Assembly (NCBI GenBank): GCA_020226215.1
Contig: CM035232.1
Coordinates: 13,800,316-13,864,315, forward strand
Length of the DNA: 64,000 bases
Direction: 5' to 3'
Origin: Sindora glabra
Taxonomy: Eukaryota; Streptophyta; Magnoliopsida; Fabales; Fabaceae
Shown: positions 23,961 through 35,772 of the stretch, in pieces
Layout of the letters: every line of letters begins with the position of its first letter
Position numbering within the stretch: the first letter of the stretch is position 1
Made by a program: the position numbers and the translations under genes
The notes under the pieces: model-generated
The model's database searches: none
Seen by the model: the letters and a program-made list of their open reading frames with translations, nothing else
What the model was told of the DNA's origin: nothing

Positions 23961-25500
23961 CATTAATTTATATATTTGATTGTTCTATTCATTTTATTCA
24001 TGCCATAATTGAATGTCAAAATCCGAGATTTTCATGTTTGATTAAACTTAAATTCTAACAAAATAAAAAGTCATTAAAGTTTATTTTTCAAATAAAAAAT
24101 ACAAACTCAAGTAGTAGCCACTCAAGCTAGCAAAGTGGAAAACCTAAAAATGAAGCTTTGTCTAATGGCTATTATACAAGCCTAAAATGAGGCTTGAGGT
24201 AGCAAGTATGATGTTAGAAACATTATAACACTAAAACAAATTAATTAAAATAATAATTTCCTAACATGTTGACATTTTAATAGAAGAAATGAATAAAAAA
24301 AGGAAAATAAAATCATTATTTTCTTTGTACAAAAGGGAATTTCATGGAGTCTTGTTGCAATATGTTAATATAATCGCAGTTGACAGTCATATATTTCATA
24401 AAGTTTTGTTTAAAATGTTGAACAATGTAAATTGCTTAGGAGATAATTACTTTATTGTGATTCGAACGAGGATCCTCTCCTTTTTTCTTTAACTTTATAT
24501 TTGGAATGGTGGAAATTGGGGTAGAAAAAAGAATGAGAGGAGAAAATAGGGGGAAATTCAGTATTTCTCCTATTTAGTTGCAAGGGTGAAAAGAGAGGGG
24601 AAAGAAATTCCAAGAAAAAATATTCGTGGTGCTCATAGAAAATATTTCCCCTCATTGTGGGGAGAAATTCAAAGAAAATGGCTAGTCTTGGTTATTTTCC
24701 TTTGCTACCTTCATCATTGTCTCATAGGGTTAAAGAATTCGTATCCCCACACACTACGAGCCACATTGTGCTTAATCGAAGAACAGATTAAGTAAAATGC
24801 TAGTGTTGCTTTCTATTTTATCTTTATCATTCTTGTATTACAAATTAGCTAAGTTAAGAGCTGGGATTTGCAAAGGGGCCAATAAGCTATGGATCTGCCA
24901 TGAGCAAATGCGGTTAGGAGGTTGCCATTGATGGTCTTCAACAGATCAAGGTACAGGTGGTCGTGTGATGCTATTCAAAGGCGATAGCATGAACTGTGTC
25001 CTACTCCATCATAGCTATTGGCTTAAGTCTAGGATCCTCCATTCTGGGTCACTTAAATTGGACTCAATTTGTAGGTGATTTAGTTTGTTAGATACCCAAC
25101 CCAACTATCATAATTTTTTTACTTGTAGTGCTTAATAATTTTTTTTAAATGTAATTACAGATTTTTTTTATTTCATTTCTCCCCATACATGACACATAAC
25201 CATTAAAAAATTTGTGTGAAATCGAATTGCATAATGCCTAATTTTGTGATGCTAACCAACTTTGACATTGTGATGCATGATGTATACAATATGCTATCCG
25301 AACATTGCTTCCTTATTATGTATGATAATTTTTGTGCTATGTTTTCTCATTGCTAAACTTGTAAAGGTGTACTAAGTAGTTGTTTGTTCTAACCCTCTAA
25401 ATAAGATGCTAGAAACCAATATTCAAAAATCATTTATATTATTAAAATAACTTATATGAATTATGTATTATTTAAGTGTAACACTGAATAGAAAATTATT
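23961..25500. other. Mixed repeat DNA, no gene seen
   Basis: 24480-24620 is purine-rich (gagaggagaaaatagggg) and resembles the ends of the elements at 41.2-43.9 kb, possibly a truncated relative. 24640-25080 is of moderate GC; short frames on both strands there are unrecognisable. Confidence 0.4.
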
Positions 25501-25514
25501 TGTATTAATAAATT

Positions 25515-25672
25515 TTATTAATATATAGTATTAATAAATTTTAAATGAGTTTAATAATATAAAGAGAAGAATACCATGCTTTAAATACTATATATTATTA
25601 AAGGCATGGTATTTTTCTCTTTATAAAGTAATAAGAGTTTAAAATTTAGTAAAAATAAATTTAATTAAGAAA
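25515..25672. repeat. Hairpin-forming inverted repeat
   Basis: The arms agagaagaataccatgcttt and aaggcatggtatttttctct pair almost perfectly around a loop of about 20 bases. Pairing extends outward through 'ttaaatgagtttaataatat' and its complement, giving a stem of about 50 bp. It is consistent with a small foldback MITE. Confidence 0.7.
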
Positions 25673-25765
25673 AATATTTAAATTAATTAAAAAAATTTAA
25701 TAATAAAAAATATATTATCTTATGTGAACTATTCAATGTTGTTGTTTGACATAGCTTGCTCATTT

Positions 25766-26125
25766 CAATAAGTATTGTGGAAAGTCATCAATCCAAAGAT
25801 ATACTCTAAGGGAGGACATACATTTACATAAGTTTTCTAGTTAATCTGCACAAACCTTTGCTTTCTCCAAAGGTTTGTTTCTAGTTGTTTCATGTTTCTC
25901 TATGCATATACTTATGGGTATAGACTTTGATCATATATATTTCTACAATAAGTATTGTGGAAAGCCATCAATCCAAAGATATACTTTGAGGGAGGACATA
26001 CATCTACATAAGTTTTCTAGTTAATCTGCACAAACCCTTGCTTTCTCCAAAGGTATATTTTTAATTGTTTCATGTTTCCCTATACATATACTTATGGGTA
26101 TGGACTTTGATCATATGTGTTTTCC
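25766..26125 (+). repeat. 180-bp tandem repeat, two units
   Basis: Units start at 25766 and 25946 with 'caataagtattgtggaaag' and stay nearly identical for about 180 bases with a few substitutions. They lie about 350 bp upstream of the Harbinger transposase remnant. No open frame. Confidence 0.9.
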
Positions 26126-26469
26126 ATTTTCTTTTTCTTAATAATCTTTCCCTAGTCTACATATTATGAAGCTGATAAGTATTTCTAAATTTTTATTGGA
26201 TTGTTGTTTATACAATTCAAATAGCAATATTTAATGTTATTAGAAAATTTTTCTATTTAATTCTAAGTAATAGTGTCGTTCCATTTAAATTTTGAAATTC
26301 AAGTTATCAATGTCTATTGGACTTATTCTTTAATTTTTTTCGAATATATATATATTGATTTATGTGATGACTAGTACTTTCACCTATTCAATAGTTATAA
26401 TTTGGAGGTATTTCACAAGTGATCATGGAAAATAATATGAATAATATATACGAAGAGAAGTTATAATTA

Positions 26470-27890
26470 AACAACTTGCTTAATGTTGATATGATAGAGG
26501 AATATGATAGATTATGTCAAAATGTGTTGTGCAACTTCTCTACTATATTGTTTATTTATATATTTATTGCAATTACAAGCAAATATTATACACAAATCTA
26601 TTAATGGTGCAACTGACAGAAGAGATCAAATGCAACAACTACTATTGCAAAACCTATTACAAGTAGATAAATGTCGTAATGTGGTGCGTATGAGTCCTCA
26701 TGCTTTCCTGCGACTATATGAGAAGTTAAGAGCAATGGATAGAGTGAGAGATTTCACATATTTTACAATTGAGAAATAAATTGCTAAATTCTTACATATC
26801 TTGGCACACAACGTAAAAAATAAAGACTATATCTTTTCTTTTATCAATTGAAAAAAATAATTAGTCATTATTTTTATAACATTTTACGAGCTATAGTATT
26901 TCTCAATGATGAGTATTTTGTGCAACCTTTTGAATCAGAGGTTTCTCCATAAATACTCAATAACTGTAGATTTTATCCTTATTTCAAGGTAATATAATAA
27001 ATTGTGTAGGTTCCAGTACTTAGTTTATATGAATAGGTTTAGTTGTCATATTGTGTAATTAAATTTTTTAAAAAATAAAAATATAGAATTGTGTTAAAGC
27101 TTTAAATGGGACGCATATACGAGTAAAAGTTCTTAGAAAAAATGCCCCTAATGTTGAAGAGGAAAAAATTATCCAATACAAAATGTGTTAACAATGTGTT
27201 CTTTTAACATGAAATTCACTTATGTATTATCTGGTTGGGAGGGATCTACATCTGACTTTAGGGTTTTTAAGCATGCTTTAAATAAGAGGGGAATAAATTG
27301 ATAATTTCAAGAGGTAAGTTTTATTGTGATTTGTCATGCACAATGAAAACTCATGAGTTATTCTTATAAGGTGTTTCTCATTTTAATTATGTTTTTTGAC
27401 ATATATTTATATTATTGTTGTATATCTTAAGTAAATTTTACCTAAAAGATGTAGGTTTATTTAAAAGGGGGACTGCTCATAGAGGTGTGTGTTATCATTT
27501 AAAGGAGTACACAACATGTGATCCTTAAAATGCAAAGAAAATATTTAACAATCGATATGCATCATTGATAAATGTAATTGAAAATGCATTCGGGGTCCTA
27601 AAAAAGATATTTTCAATAATTGTCATTGGTTCAAAGTCACATTACTTTTTTAAAATCACAACAAATATTACTATTACTTATTATCTATCATATAACTTTC
27701 TTATGGATATTGATCCCAATCTATAATTGATTGATGAAGTGGACTGTGAGCTGCTAAATAATGACATAAAAGATGTAAGGGATCATGAATCATGGAATAT
27801 TGAAGAAAATTATAGGAATAGATTTATTTTGAGAGAAATCATAGTAGCCCATATGTGGAATGATTATAAGCGAAGCTTGTCATAGATTAT
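26470..27890 (+). pseudogene. PIF/Harbinger transposase (DDE nuclease) pseudogene
   Basis: An open N-terminal part (to 26779) contains CRNVVRMSPHAFLRLYEKLR, the typical start of the plant Harbinger/ALP1-like nuclease. Further motifs follow in shifting frames: FLHILAHNVKN; CRFYPYFK; LNGTHIRVKV near 27104 (the family has Asp-Gly-Thr-His, so the first catalytic Asp is Asn here); KFTYVLSGWEGSTSDFRVFK near 27215 with the second Asp; HLKEY; and SLINVIENAFGVLKKIF near 27565 with the catalytic Glu. The end reads ILREIIVAHMWNDY. The enzyme would cut and paste the element. Frameshifts, stops and the lost Asp make this copy dead. Confidence 0.9.
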
Positions 27891-28039
27891 ATTTTTTATT
27901 CAATAAGTCCATGTACCTCATTATGTGATGCTTGCGATACTCGTGCCATAGATGAGTTTGTGAATTGTATTTTTTGTTTGCCACATATAAATTGTATATT
28001 GTGTATTCTTGCACATTATTGTATATTATGTAACACTTG

Positions 28040-28530
28040 AAACTAATAGAATGTCTAATTGGAAAAGATGGCTTGGACTTTAATGATAACTTTAATTTAA
28101 TGTTTGATTTTGATGATCATTGGGGAAATGATGCTCCCAATTTTATAGGGAATGTTGATGTGTTTAGTTCTAAAAGTATTCCTTCCAACTAGTTTCATGA
28201 ATATGCTCACTCAAATTAATCTTAAGAAACTTCATCATCAAAGGGTTCAAACTGAAAAGCACTAATGATTGATTTGATTGAAATGAATTATGAAAAATTA
28301 AACATGAGGATCAACAATTTAAAAAGGCATATTTACATGACTAAAAGAAGTCTTTTGATATTTGAAAATAGTAAACCTAATCATTATAGCGAGGTAGAAG
28401 TATAGACAAAGTTAAATAATATAGGAGTACCTTAATAATTTTAATTGAAGTGATATGGCTTTTTATGCGAAAATGAGAAAGTAAAGAAGCAATTTTTTGA
28501 TGTTTCGCTGCAAGTATAATTATAAATGTT
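28040..28530 (+). pseudogene. Harbinger Myb/SANT-like accessory protein, C-terminal remnant
   Basis: Fragments read LIDLIEMNYEKLNMRINNLK near 28270 and, after a stop, TKLNNIGVP with a downstream short helix. This order resembles the tail of plant L10-interacting-Myb-like/Harbinger second-ORF proteins, which help the transposase enter the nucleus and bind DNA. The Myb/SANT domain itself is not recognisable. Assignment depends partly on position after the transposase. Confidence 0.5.
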
Positions 28531-28540
28531 GTATCAGTTT

Positions 28541-29930
28541 ATAGTTAATACAAGAGTTAGTTGAGCCACTGATGACAGTACGCAATGATGCCTTCATTTT
28601 TGATATGTTATGTTATTGTGATCAAGTGTTAATATATTGTAAAAATTAAAATTGATCTTGTTATATTGTAAAATAGTAGAGTTTTGTTGGTATCAATAGA
28701 TGATAGTTTTATGCTCATTGGGAGCCTACCTTTGTGGAAGGATATTAATTTAGGACATTTTTTGAGCATGAAAAGATTAAAATATTTATTATTATATGTG
28801 TGCAATATGGTAATTACCTTTTGTTTCTCTCGCCTATTTCTTTGCCCACAAATAAACAGGAATCGCAAAGTGATGTATTTGATAAGTTGTGGGTTACTTC
28901 ATACCTTGAAATATGGTGTACCAATGTTGAATATGTATTTATAGCCGTCTTGTAACATTTTGAATTACTTCTATATTTCGATTTATAAAAAAACCTTTTC
29001 ACCGTAATAAATATCTAATGTATTAGCTTTGACGCACAACCAGTGAACGCAACCTCAAGTTCGGTCTGAAATATTGGAAATATTTTCTCTGCATTGCAAT
29101 TATAGCTAAGACCTGCGCCATATCTAAATTTTCAAACCTCTCTCTGCTCCATTCTTCTGAAAAGATGAGGGCTTGACTATCTTTATCTGCCTCCGACGAG
29201 CACTATTGTGGTGAAGCGATATTTGCTTAAACACAGCAGATAGCAAGTACTTAGTACTAACCGTAGCTAGCAGCTACCTCTCCTCAGCTACGCGTCTGTA
29301 ATTTCATTCGAAATATGATCCTGCTTTGCTGTATCGGGCCCACAAAGTAATCCGGTCAAAAGGAAAACAGAGAAACACTGTGCTCAATGTCGACTTGAGC
29401 ACCCTGCTGTGAAAGCAATCTATCATGTTAATTGAGTGCTTGCCCATATTTTGGTGGAAAATATTATGAGACGTTCGAAATTCGAATTTTAAAAAGTTAA
29501 ATATTTTATTATTAAATTATTTAATTTTGAATTTTCATATAAATAAGTTAAATTTATTAATATAAAATTTAATATGTTAAATATAATTTAATAATAAAAA
29601 AATTTAATTTTTTAAAAGATTAAATTTTTATAATACTATCCAATTTTAAAATTCACAGTGAATCTGGGAAATATTAAAATTGATAAAATAAAGTCATTAA
29701 AATTTTATCATTTATTTTTTATTATGATTAAATAATTTTAATTTATTAATTTTAAAATTATTACATCATTTTAAATTTTAAAATTTTAACATTTCCATAA
29801 AATTTACCCTACCGATAGATTCAAGAAATATAAGGGTGTTTCCCTTGTGGGACTTATGTACTTTTTATTTCTGAAGTTATTTTTTTTAAGTTAAAAAAAT
29901 TCTGGCGTGAACTTTTCAGCATACATGTAG
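28541..29930. other. Intergenic stretch with a moderate-GC island
   Basis: An 86-codon frame (28684-28944, plus) and its shadows have no recognisable motif. 29030-29420 is distinctly less AT-rich and closed in all frames. It resembles promoter/leader or non-coding transcript DNA, but nothing specific can be assigned. Confidence 0.4.
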
Positions 29931-29931
29931 G

Positions 29932-29934
<3 letters not shown>

Positions 29935-29974
<40 letters not shown>
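29935..29974. repeat. (TA)n microsatellite
   Basis: An uninterrupted run of TA dinucleotides of about 38 bases. Confidence 0.97.
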
Positions 29975-29976
<2 letters not shown>

Positions 29977-30213
29977 TTTGCATCCTTGTGACCAAATAAT
30001 TGCCTTTCTCTTTCAAATTAAAAATATTATATATATTATAAATAAGATTTAAAATTAAATTTTAAATTTTATAAATTTATTTTATCATCTTATATTTAAT
30101 AAAAATTCATAATTTATATTTAATATTTAATTTTAAAATTTATTTTCGTTATGTATAACATCATTATCTTTAAAATTTCTGACCCCTTGTACCACTATCA
30201 TGTGAATTCTCTT

Positions 30214-30342
30214 GTTTGAGAAACAAAAGGCCTTGGCAAAATTACCAACGAACTGTTTTGAGAAAAAGAAATTCCCGTTTTTCTGCGTCGTTAAAACATA
30301 TGACCAAAACACTTATTTTTGTGAATCACGGACTGCAGAGTG
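30214..30342 (+). repeat. MULE left terminal inverted repeat
   Basis: Aligns with the reverse complement of 39820-39948 in the same order over its whole length, with about 129 bp in each arm and many substitutions. The outer end is near gtttgagaaac. Confidence 0.75.
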
Positions 30343-30460
30343 GCGTGATCAGAGTGACGCGATGCGGCCTGCTGGTCACATCCTCCAGCAGGACGTGATC
30401 AGAGCTGATCACGTCCTCATGCAGGTCGTGATCAGCAGCTCCTGTTCGCTCGTGAATTTC
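30343..30460 (+). promoter_or_regulatory. MULE subterminal palindrome cluster
   Basis: The motif TGATCA occurs four times within about 100 bp. Positions 30390-30417 form a perfect palindrome with 13-bp arms (aggacgtgatcag / ctgatcacgtcct) and a 2-base centre. A second stem, cctgctgg/ccagcagg, occupies 30368-30392. Such clustered short palindromes next to a TIR and a promoter are candidates for transposase- or host-factor-binding sites; that role is inference. Confidence 0.6.
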
Positions 30461-30468
30461 GGCTCGCC

Positions 30469-30475
30469 TATATAT
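30469..30475 (+). promoter_or_regulatory. TATA box of the MULE transposase transcript
   Basis: tatatat sits in GC-richer sequence (gctcgcc tatatat ctcgttc), about 30 bp upstream of a leader exon that ends in a consensus donor. Placement just inside the TIR is typical for a MULE promoter. Confidence 0.6.
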
Positions 30476-30499
30476 CTCGTTCACCCAAGTTGCTGAAGT

Positions 30500-30557
30500 G
30501 CTGAGAAGGAAGGAGTTGAAGTCTCGCCCGCCCAAATGCTGAGAAGGAAGATTACAG
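30500..30557 (+). other. Putative non-coding leader exon of the MULE
   Basis: Moderate-GC sequence containing two 'gctgagaaggaag' repeats ends at ...gattacag followed by gtaaat, a strong splice donor (GT at 30558). The acceptor was not identified; ttcatccag at about 32650 and ccctccag at 33008 are candidates upstream of the ATG at 33114. Confidence 0.5.
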
Positions 30558-32260
30558 GTAAATTTTTAATTTAATATATTATTTTAATTCTATTTAATTA
30601 AATTAAATTTATTTATTTTTTAATTTTAATTTATTTATTTAATTAAATTTATGTATTTATGAATTTATTTAATTTAATATATTTAATTTATTTACTTGAT
30701 TTAATTTAATTAATTAAATTGTTTAATTTAATTTAGTTAGTTTATTTATTTGATTTAATATATTTAGTTTTTTTGTTTAATTAATATATTTAAGTTAATA
30801 TTCTTAATTTATTTATTTGATTTAATTTAGTTAATTAATTTATTTGATTTAACTTAGTTGATTTATTTATTTGATTTAATTTAGTTAATTTATTTATTTA
30901 ATTTAATGTATTTAATTTATTTATTTGATTTAATTTAGTTAGTTTTATTTAATTGATTTGATTTAGTTAGTTAATTTACTTGATTTAATTTAGTTGATTT
31001 ATTTATTTGATTTAATATATTTAATATATTTATTTAATTTAATTTATTTATTTGAGTTAATATTTTTGATTTACTTGTTTAATTTAATTTAGTTAATTAA
31101 TTTATTCGATTTAATCTACTTGATTAATTTATCTGATTTAATTTAGTTAATTAATTTATTTAATTTAATCTAGTTAATTAATTTATCTGATTTAATGTAG
31201 TTAATTTATTTATTTGATTTAATTTAGTTAATTAATTTATTTGATTTAGTTAATTTATTTATTTAATTTAATTTAGTTAATTTATTTATTTGATCTAATG
31301 TATTTAATTTATTTATTTGATATAATTTATTTAATTTATTTATTTGAGTTAATATTTTTAATTTACTTGTTTAATTTAATTTAGTTAATTAATTTATGTG
31401 ATTTAATTTAATTGATCTATTTATTTGATTTGACTTAGTTAATTTATTTATTTGATTTAATATATTTAATTAATTTATTTGATTTAATTTATTTAAAAAA
31501 TTTATTTCAATTAATATTTTTAATTTACGTGTTTAATTTAATTTAATTAATTAATTTATTTATTTGATTTAATTTAGTTAATTTCTTTATTTGATTTAAT
31601 TTAGTTAATTAATTTGTTTGATGGTTATTTTTATTTATTTGGTTGATTTAATTTAGTTAGTTAATTTATTTGATTTAATGTATTTAATTTATTTTTTAAA
31701 TTTAATTAATTTAATTTATTTATTTGAGTTAATATTTTTAATTTAATTTTTTGATTTAATTTAGTTAATTAATTTATTTGATTTAAGCTTGTTGATTAAT
31801 TTATCTGATTTAATGTAGTTAATTTATTTATTTGATTTAATTTAGTTAATTAATTTATTTAATTTAGTTGATTTATTTATTGGATTTAATTTTATTAATT
31901 AATTTATTTAATTTATTTATTTACATTAATATTTTTATTTACTTGTTTGATTTTATTTAGTTAATTTATTTGATTGATTTAATTTAGTTGATTTGTTTGT
32001 TTGATTTAATTTAGTTAATTAATTTGTTTGCGTTAATATTTTTATTTACTTTTTTGATTTAATTTATTTAATTAATTTATTTATTTTAATTTAGTTGATT
32101 TATTTGTTTAATTTAATTTAGTTGATTTGTTTGTTTAATTTAATTTATTTAATTTAATTAATTAATTTATTGGATTAAATCTATTTAATATATTTAGTAA
32201 AGCTAATTTATTTGTTGAAGTTAATTTATTTAATACCTTTAATCTATTGAGATAATGATA
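30558..32260. repeat. Degenerate short-period AT-rich tandem array in the MULE leader intron
   Basis: About 1.7 kb of variations on tttatttgatttaatttag plus ttaatt, with a period of roughly 20-28 bases and alternating 'atttagttaatt', 'tatatttaattt' and 'gagttaatattttt' forms. G occurs almost only in the gatt, gtt and gagtt positions. It starts at the putative splice donor and stops well before the transposase, so it fills the leader intron. No coding potential. Confidence 0.9.
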
Positions 32261-33113
32261 TTTAATATGTGTAAGAAGTTGTTATTGAAAAGAATAATAT
32301 TATTGTTATTCTTTTAAATTTATTCTCTTCTTGTATATTATGGGAATTAAAGTTCTGTTGACTTTATTATCGATTGAAGAAAATATATTATATATTTTTA
32401 AAATTGGAATACATGAAAGAATTTTTTATTAATTTAATTAAATTGGAATGTAGCCATAACTCGTTGTCTGGAGGAGAAAAAAATAAAGGAAAAAAAAGAA
32501 ATTTTAATTGGAGATAGAATGCAATAGAAAATTTTTTAAATTTTGAATTAATTAAAAAATTCTACAACAAAATTAGTATTTAATATTTATTTATTTCTTT
32601 TTTTATTTAATTCAATTTTAATTTGAATTCTATGATTGAATTCATCCAGGTCCATACTTAAAAATATTGGTATTTTATAAAGTAAATATTTTTTTTATAA
32701 TTTAATTTACTTTAATTAAAATACTATTAAATTTATTATTTAATCTATTTATCTGTAGACTATAAGTTTTTATTATATTTCAGTTGAAAGAAACTTAATT
32801 TTGAGCTGTATTTATTTTTAATTAGAATTCTGTATTATTCTACTTGATTAGATATTTTATTTCTGTACATCATATTTACTATTGTACATATCATAATTTA
32901 CGTATATTATTCTAATTTCTTTGTATTATTATAATAATTGAGTATATATTTTGCTTATGAAGTCTATCCAGTCTAACTTTCTAGTGTAGATAAAATTTGT
33001 CCCTCCAGGTAAGACTTTTAGTTATAATATTAGATGACATGAAACTAAATTTAAGTGTTATTTATTTTTTATAAGTATGTTTTAATCCCTGAAATCACTT
33101 TAACACCCCGGAT

Positions 33114-35591
33114 ATGGTAGGAATCACCATGGGTACCGGGGAAGAAAATGTATGTATCTATGCGAATGGAGAAATATATGAAACGGATGAGGGCAATACA
33201 TTTAGGTGTCGAAGAGTTAAAGTTATGAGAATTAAATTGGATATCACCTTGGATGCATTGAAAATTGCAATTAGCCGAAAGTTAAGACTTGCAGAAAATC
33301 AAGCTGTGACTGAGTTGGAGTATAGGCATCCGCTTTCACTGAACCCGACGCGATACAAAACTTGTCTATTAGAGGATGATGATGACATTCAACGAATGTG
33401 GGAGGCGAATGCTAGATTCCCCGTTCAATTGTCTTGCCCAGAATTGTATGCACATATCGCAAGTAAGGGATTTGATCTGAACATTAGTAGTCAACCAGTT
33501 GACGAGAGTGGGCCATGCACACAACCGTCCACCAACCTATTTCCTAACTTTGGTGAAGGGCCATCAAATTATAACCCGTACCATGGTAGTCTAGAACCAG
33601 TTGGTGGACAAAAAGAATTTGGACAACAATTTCAATCTCCCGTTGTTGATTACACTGTAGAGCCATGTTCTTCGCAGCCCGGTTATGGTCTCCTTCAATC
33701 CCCCTCTATCCCGAAAGAATCAGATGACATAATGAATGATTTTGAAGAAAATGATGCACATGACGACATTCCCGAAGGATTTAATTCGGATAATGACAGT
33801 TGTGATGATGATGAAGTTGATGGTGGTGAAGATGTGACCCTAGCGATCCCTGCAACACCTATGAACCAATATGTGGAATCGGTAGCTACCTTTTTTAGAA
33901 GAATAAATATGGATGCGGTTGACAGCAATAATTTTCTCGGTATGGGAGGTGCCATGAATGTATTTAATGACCATGAGTCAGATATGGGTTGGCTGTATAA
34001 GGACAAAAAATCGTTCCGTCGCGCTCTTGCACTCGCTGACTGTTTAGGTATTCAGTTTCATATAAGAAGGTGTGGAAGGGTAAACACCGAGCTCTTGTAC
34101 TCGCTTTTGGGAATTAGGAAAAATCATATACTTTACTACCGAGGTGGTTGGCGGCTGTACGACATTATAATTCTGGGTCGTACTTCGAGATTGTGAGCAG
34201 GGAATGCCCGTCAAGCAGCGGTAAGAGTGCGACAGTAGCACTTTTCCATCGGGTATTTTGGACATTCAAGCCATGCATTGATGCCTTCGATCATTTAAAA
34301 CCTATGGTCCAAGTTTATGGCACATTTTTATATGAAAAGTATAAGGGGGTGTTACTGATCGCAACTTCACAAGATAGGGATAGAAAAATTGTTCCCCTTG
34401 CATTTGTTGTAGTAGAAAGCGAAACATACGAGACATGGGCTTGGTTCCTATCAAACGTCCGATGGCATATCGTCAAGGATAAGCAGGGTGTTTGTTTGAT
34501 ATCAGATAGACATCCTGGGATAGTTGCTACCGTTGTAAACCCACGCGTAGGGTGGCAACCACCCCGTGGTTATCATGTGTTCTGCCTATGACACATCGCC
34601 AGCAATATGAACTCAACCTTCAAGACCGAGTGGTTGAAGAAGTTATTCATTAGCATTGGTACGTAATACTCTTGGAAAACTTCTCTAATTATCATAACAC
34701 CTTATTATCTTTGTTAATTATGTCACAATATTGGGTTGTATAGGTTTCCAATACGAGAGACATATAGTGGATTCAAAGTTAGCGGAACTACAATCGTTGC
34801 ACCCAAGAGCCGATTGGATTGCGAATATCCTAAAATGTCAGTGGAGTCGTGCGTATGACGAAGGAGGCAGATGATGGGGCCATATGACAACTAACTTGGC
34901 AGAGTGTGTCAACGGCGTCCTCAAGGGGGTTAGATTTTTGCCTATTATGGGGTTGGTCAAAGCAACAATGTATCGATTAAATATATATTTTGTTGATAGA
35001 TCAGAGACAATTGCAGCACAGTTACAAGCAGGAGAGGTATTTTTCGAGGACGTCCGAAAAAAGATTCAAGATTGTATTCAGAAAGCGTCAACCTACCACG
35101 TGCGCCGTTTTGACCGCCAGGGGTTCTTATTTGAGGTTGAGGAGCCGTATGACTTGACGTGGAAGCAGTTTGGTCGGTCCTGTAAGGTTAGCCTTTGTGA
35201 TCGTACATATGATTATGGCGAGTTTCAAGTCGAGCACTGGCCCTGCCAACATATATTTGCTGTATGTTCGAAAGTTTCATTGGATCCCCTGCAGTTTGTT
35301 GATCGTGTTTTTCGATTGGAGACAATGCTGAGTGCATATAGCAGTGAGTTCCAACCAATAGGCGGTGTGAAGCATTGGCCAGCGGTCGATGGACCAGAAC
35401 TCATTCCAAATCCCTCGACGATACGTGCCAGCGGTCGACTATGATCTAGGCGTATAAGGAACAAAAAGGACTGGCAGGAGGGTCCATCCGATCCTCAGAG
35501 GTGTGGGCTATGCAAGCAGACAGGGCACAATTGTACAACCTGTCCAACCCATCAAAAGGAACTTTTGAGTGCATACCCCATTAGTTGTTAG
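33114..35591 (+). pseudogene. MULE transposase (mudrA-like) pseudogene
   Basis: The first exon opens at the ATG at 33114. Residues about 10-115 resemble the PB1-like N-terminal domain found in many MULE transposases. An acidic linker follows, then the MuDR DNA-binding segment near 33970-34170 (WLYKDKKSFRRALALADCLG). A frame change at about 34155 leads into the MULE transposase domain: VYGTFLYEKYKGVLLIATSQ near 34312 (the family's first catalytic Asp is Tyr here), WAWFLSNV and ISDRHPG (second Asp) near 34500. An 85-bp GT-AG intron lies at 34659-34743. Then come NLAECVNGVLKG, a SWIM-type finger (EHWPCQHIFAVC) near 35235-35270 and an intact CX2CX4HX4C knuckle (CGLCKQTGHNCTTC) near 35500. Premature TGA codons are at 34589, 34872 and 35442. 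Full length would be about 800 residues. It would excise and insert the element; this copy is inactive. Confidence 0.93.
34659..34743 (+). other. Intron in the MULE transposase
   Basis: The exon ...AGC ATT G is followed by gtacgtaat and closes at ttgtatag before GT TTC CAA. Joining in phase 1 restores the frame across typical MULE sequence. It is very AT-rich compared with the exons. Confidence 0.8.
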
Positions 35592-35772
35592 TATTGAGGT
35601 CATAAATAAGAACAAATTAATGAACACACTGGCAAGTATAATACGTCAGCGTTAGTATCCCCTGATGCCTTATTAGGTCACTTACTTTAGATAATACCTG
35701 TGTTTCAATGCATACTTTTGTGCAATTAACTGAATTATTCTAATGTGATAGATATCATACCCCTCCACTGTA

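Larger units (their letters stand above)
26420..28540 (+). mobile_element. Decayed PIF/Harbinger DNA transposon with two genes
   Basis: Two same-strand relics follow one another: a Harbinger DDE nuclease (26470-27890) and the C-terminal part of the Myb/SANT-like partner (28040-28530). PIF/Harbinger elements typically encode exactly these two proteins. Terminal inverted repeats and the TTA/TAA target duplication were not located, so the ends are approximate. Confidence 0.75.

Noticed and set aside
26610..26630. tgacagaagagatcaaatg resembles the start of miR156
   Set aside because: It lies in the coding part of the Harbinger transposase, matches only the first 12 bases, and no foldback partner is present.
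30560..32260. Possible CRISPR or centromeric satellite array
   Set aside because: There is no repeat/spacer structure, units are degenerate and short, and the array sits inside a MULE leader in a plant genome.
33695..34006. Minus-strand frame of 103 codons
   Set aside because: Antisense to the MULE transposase, Ser-rich because of the acidic GAT/GAA codons on the coding strand.
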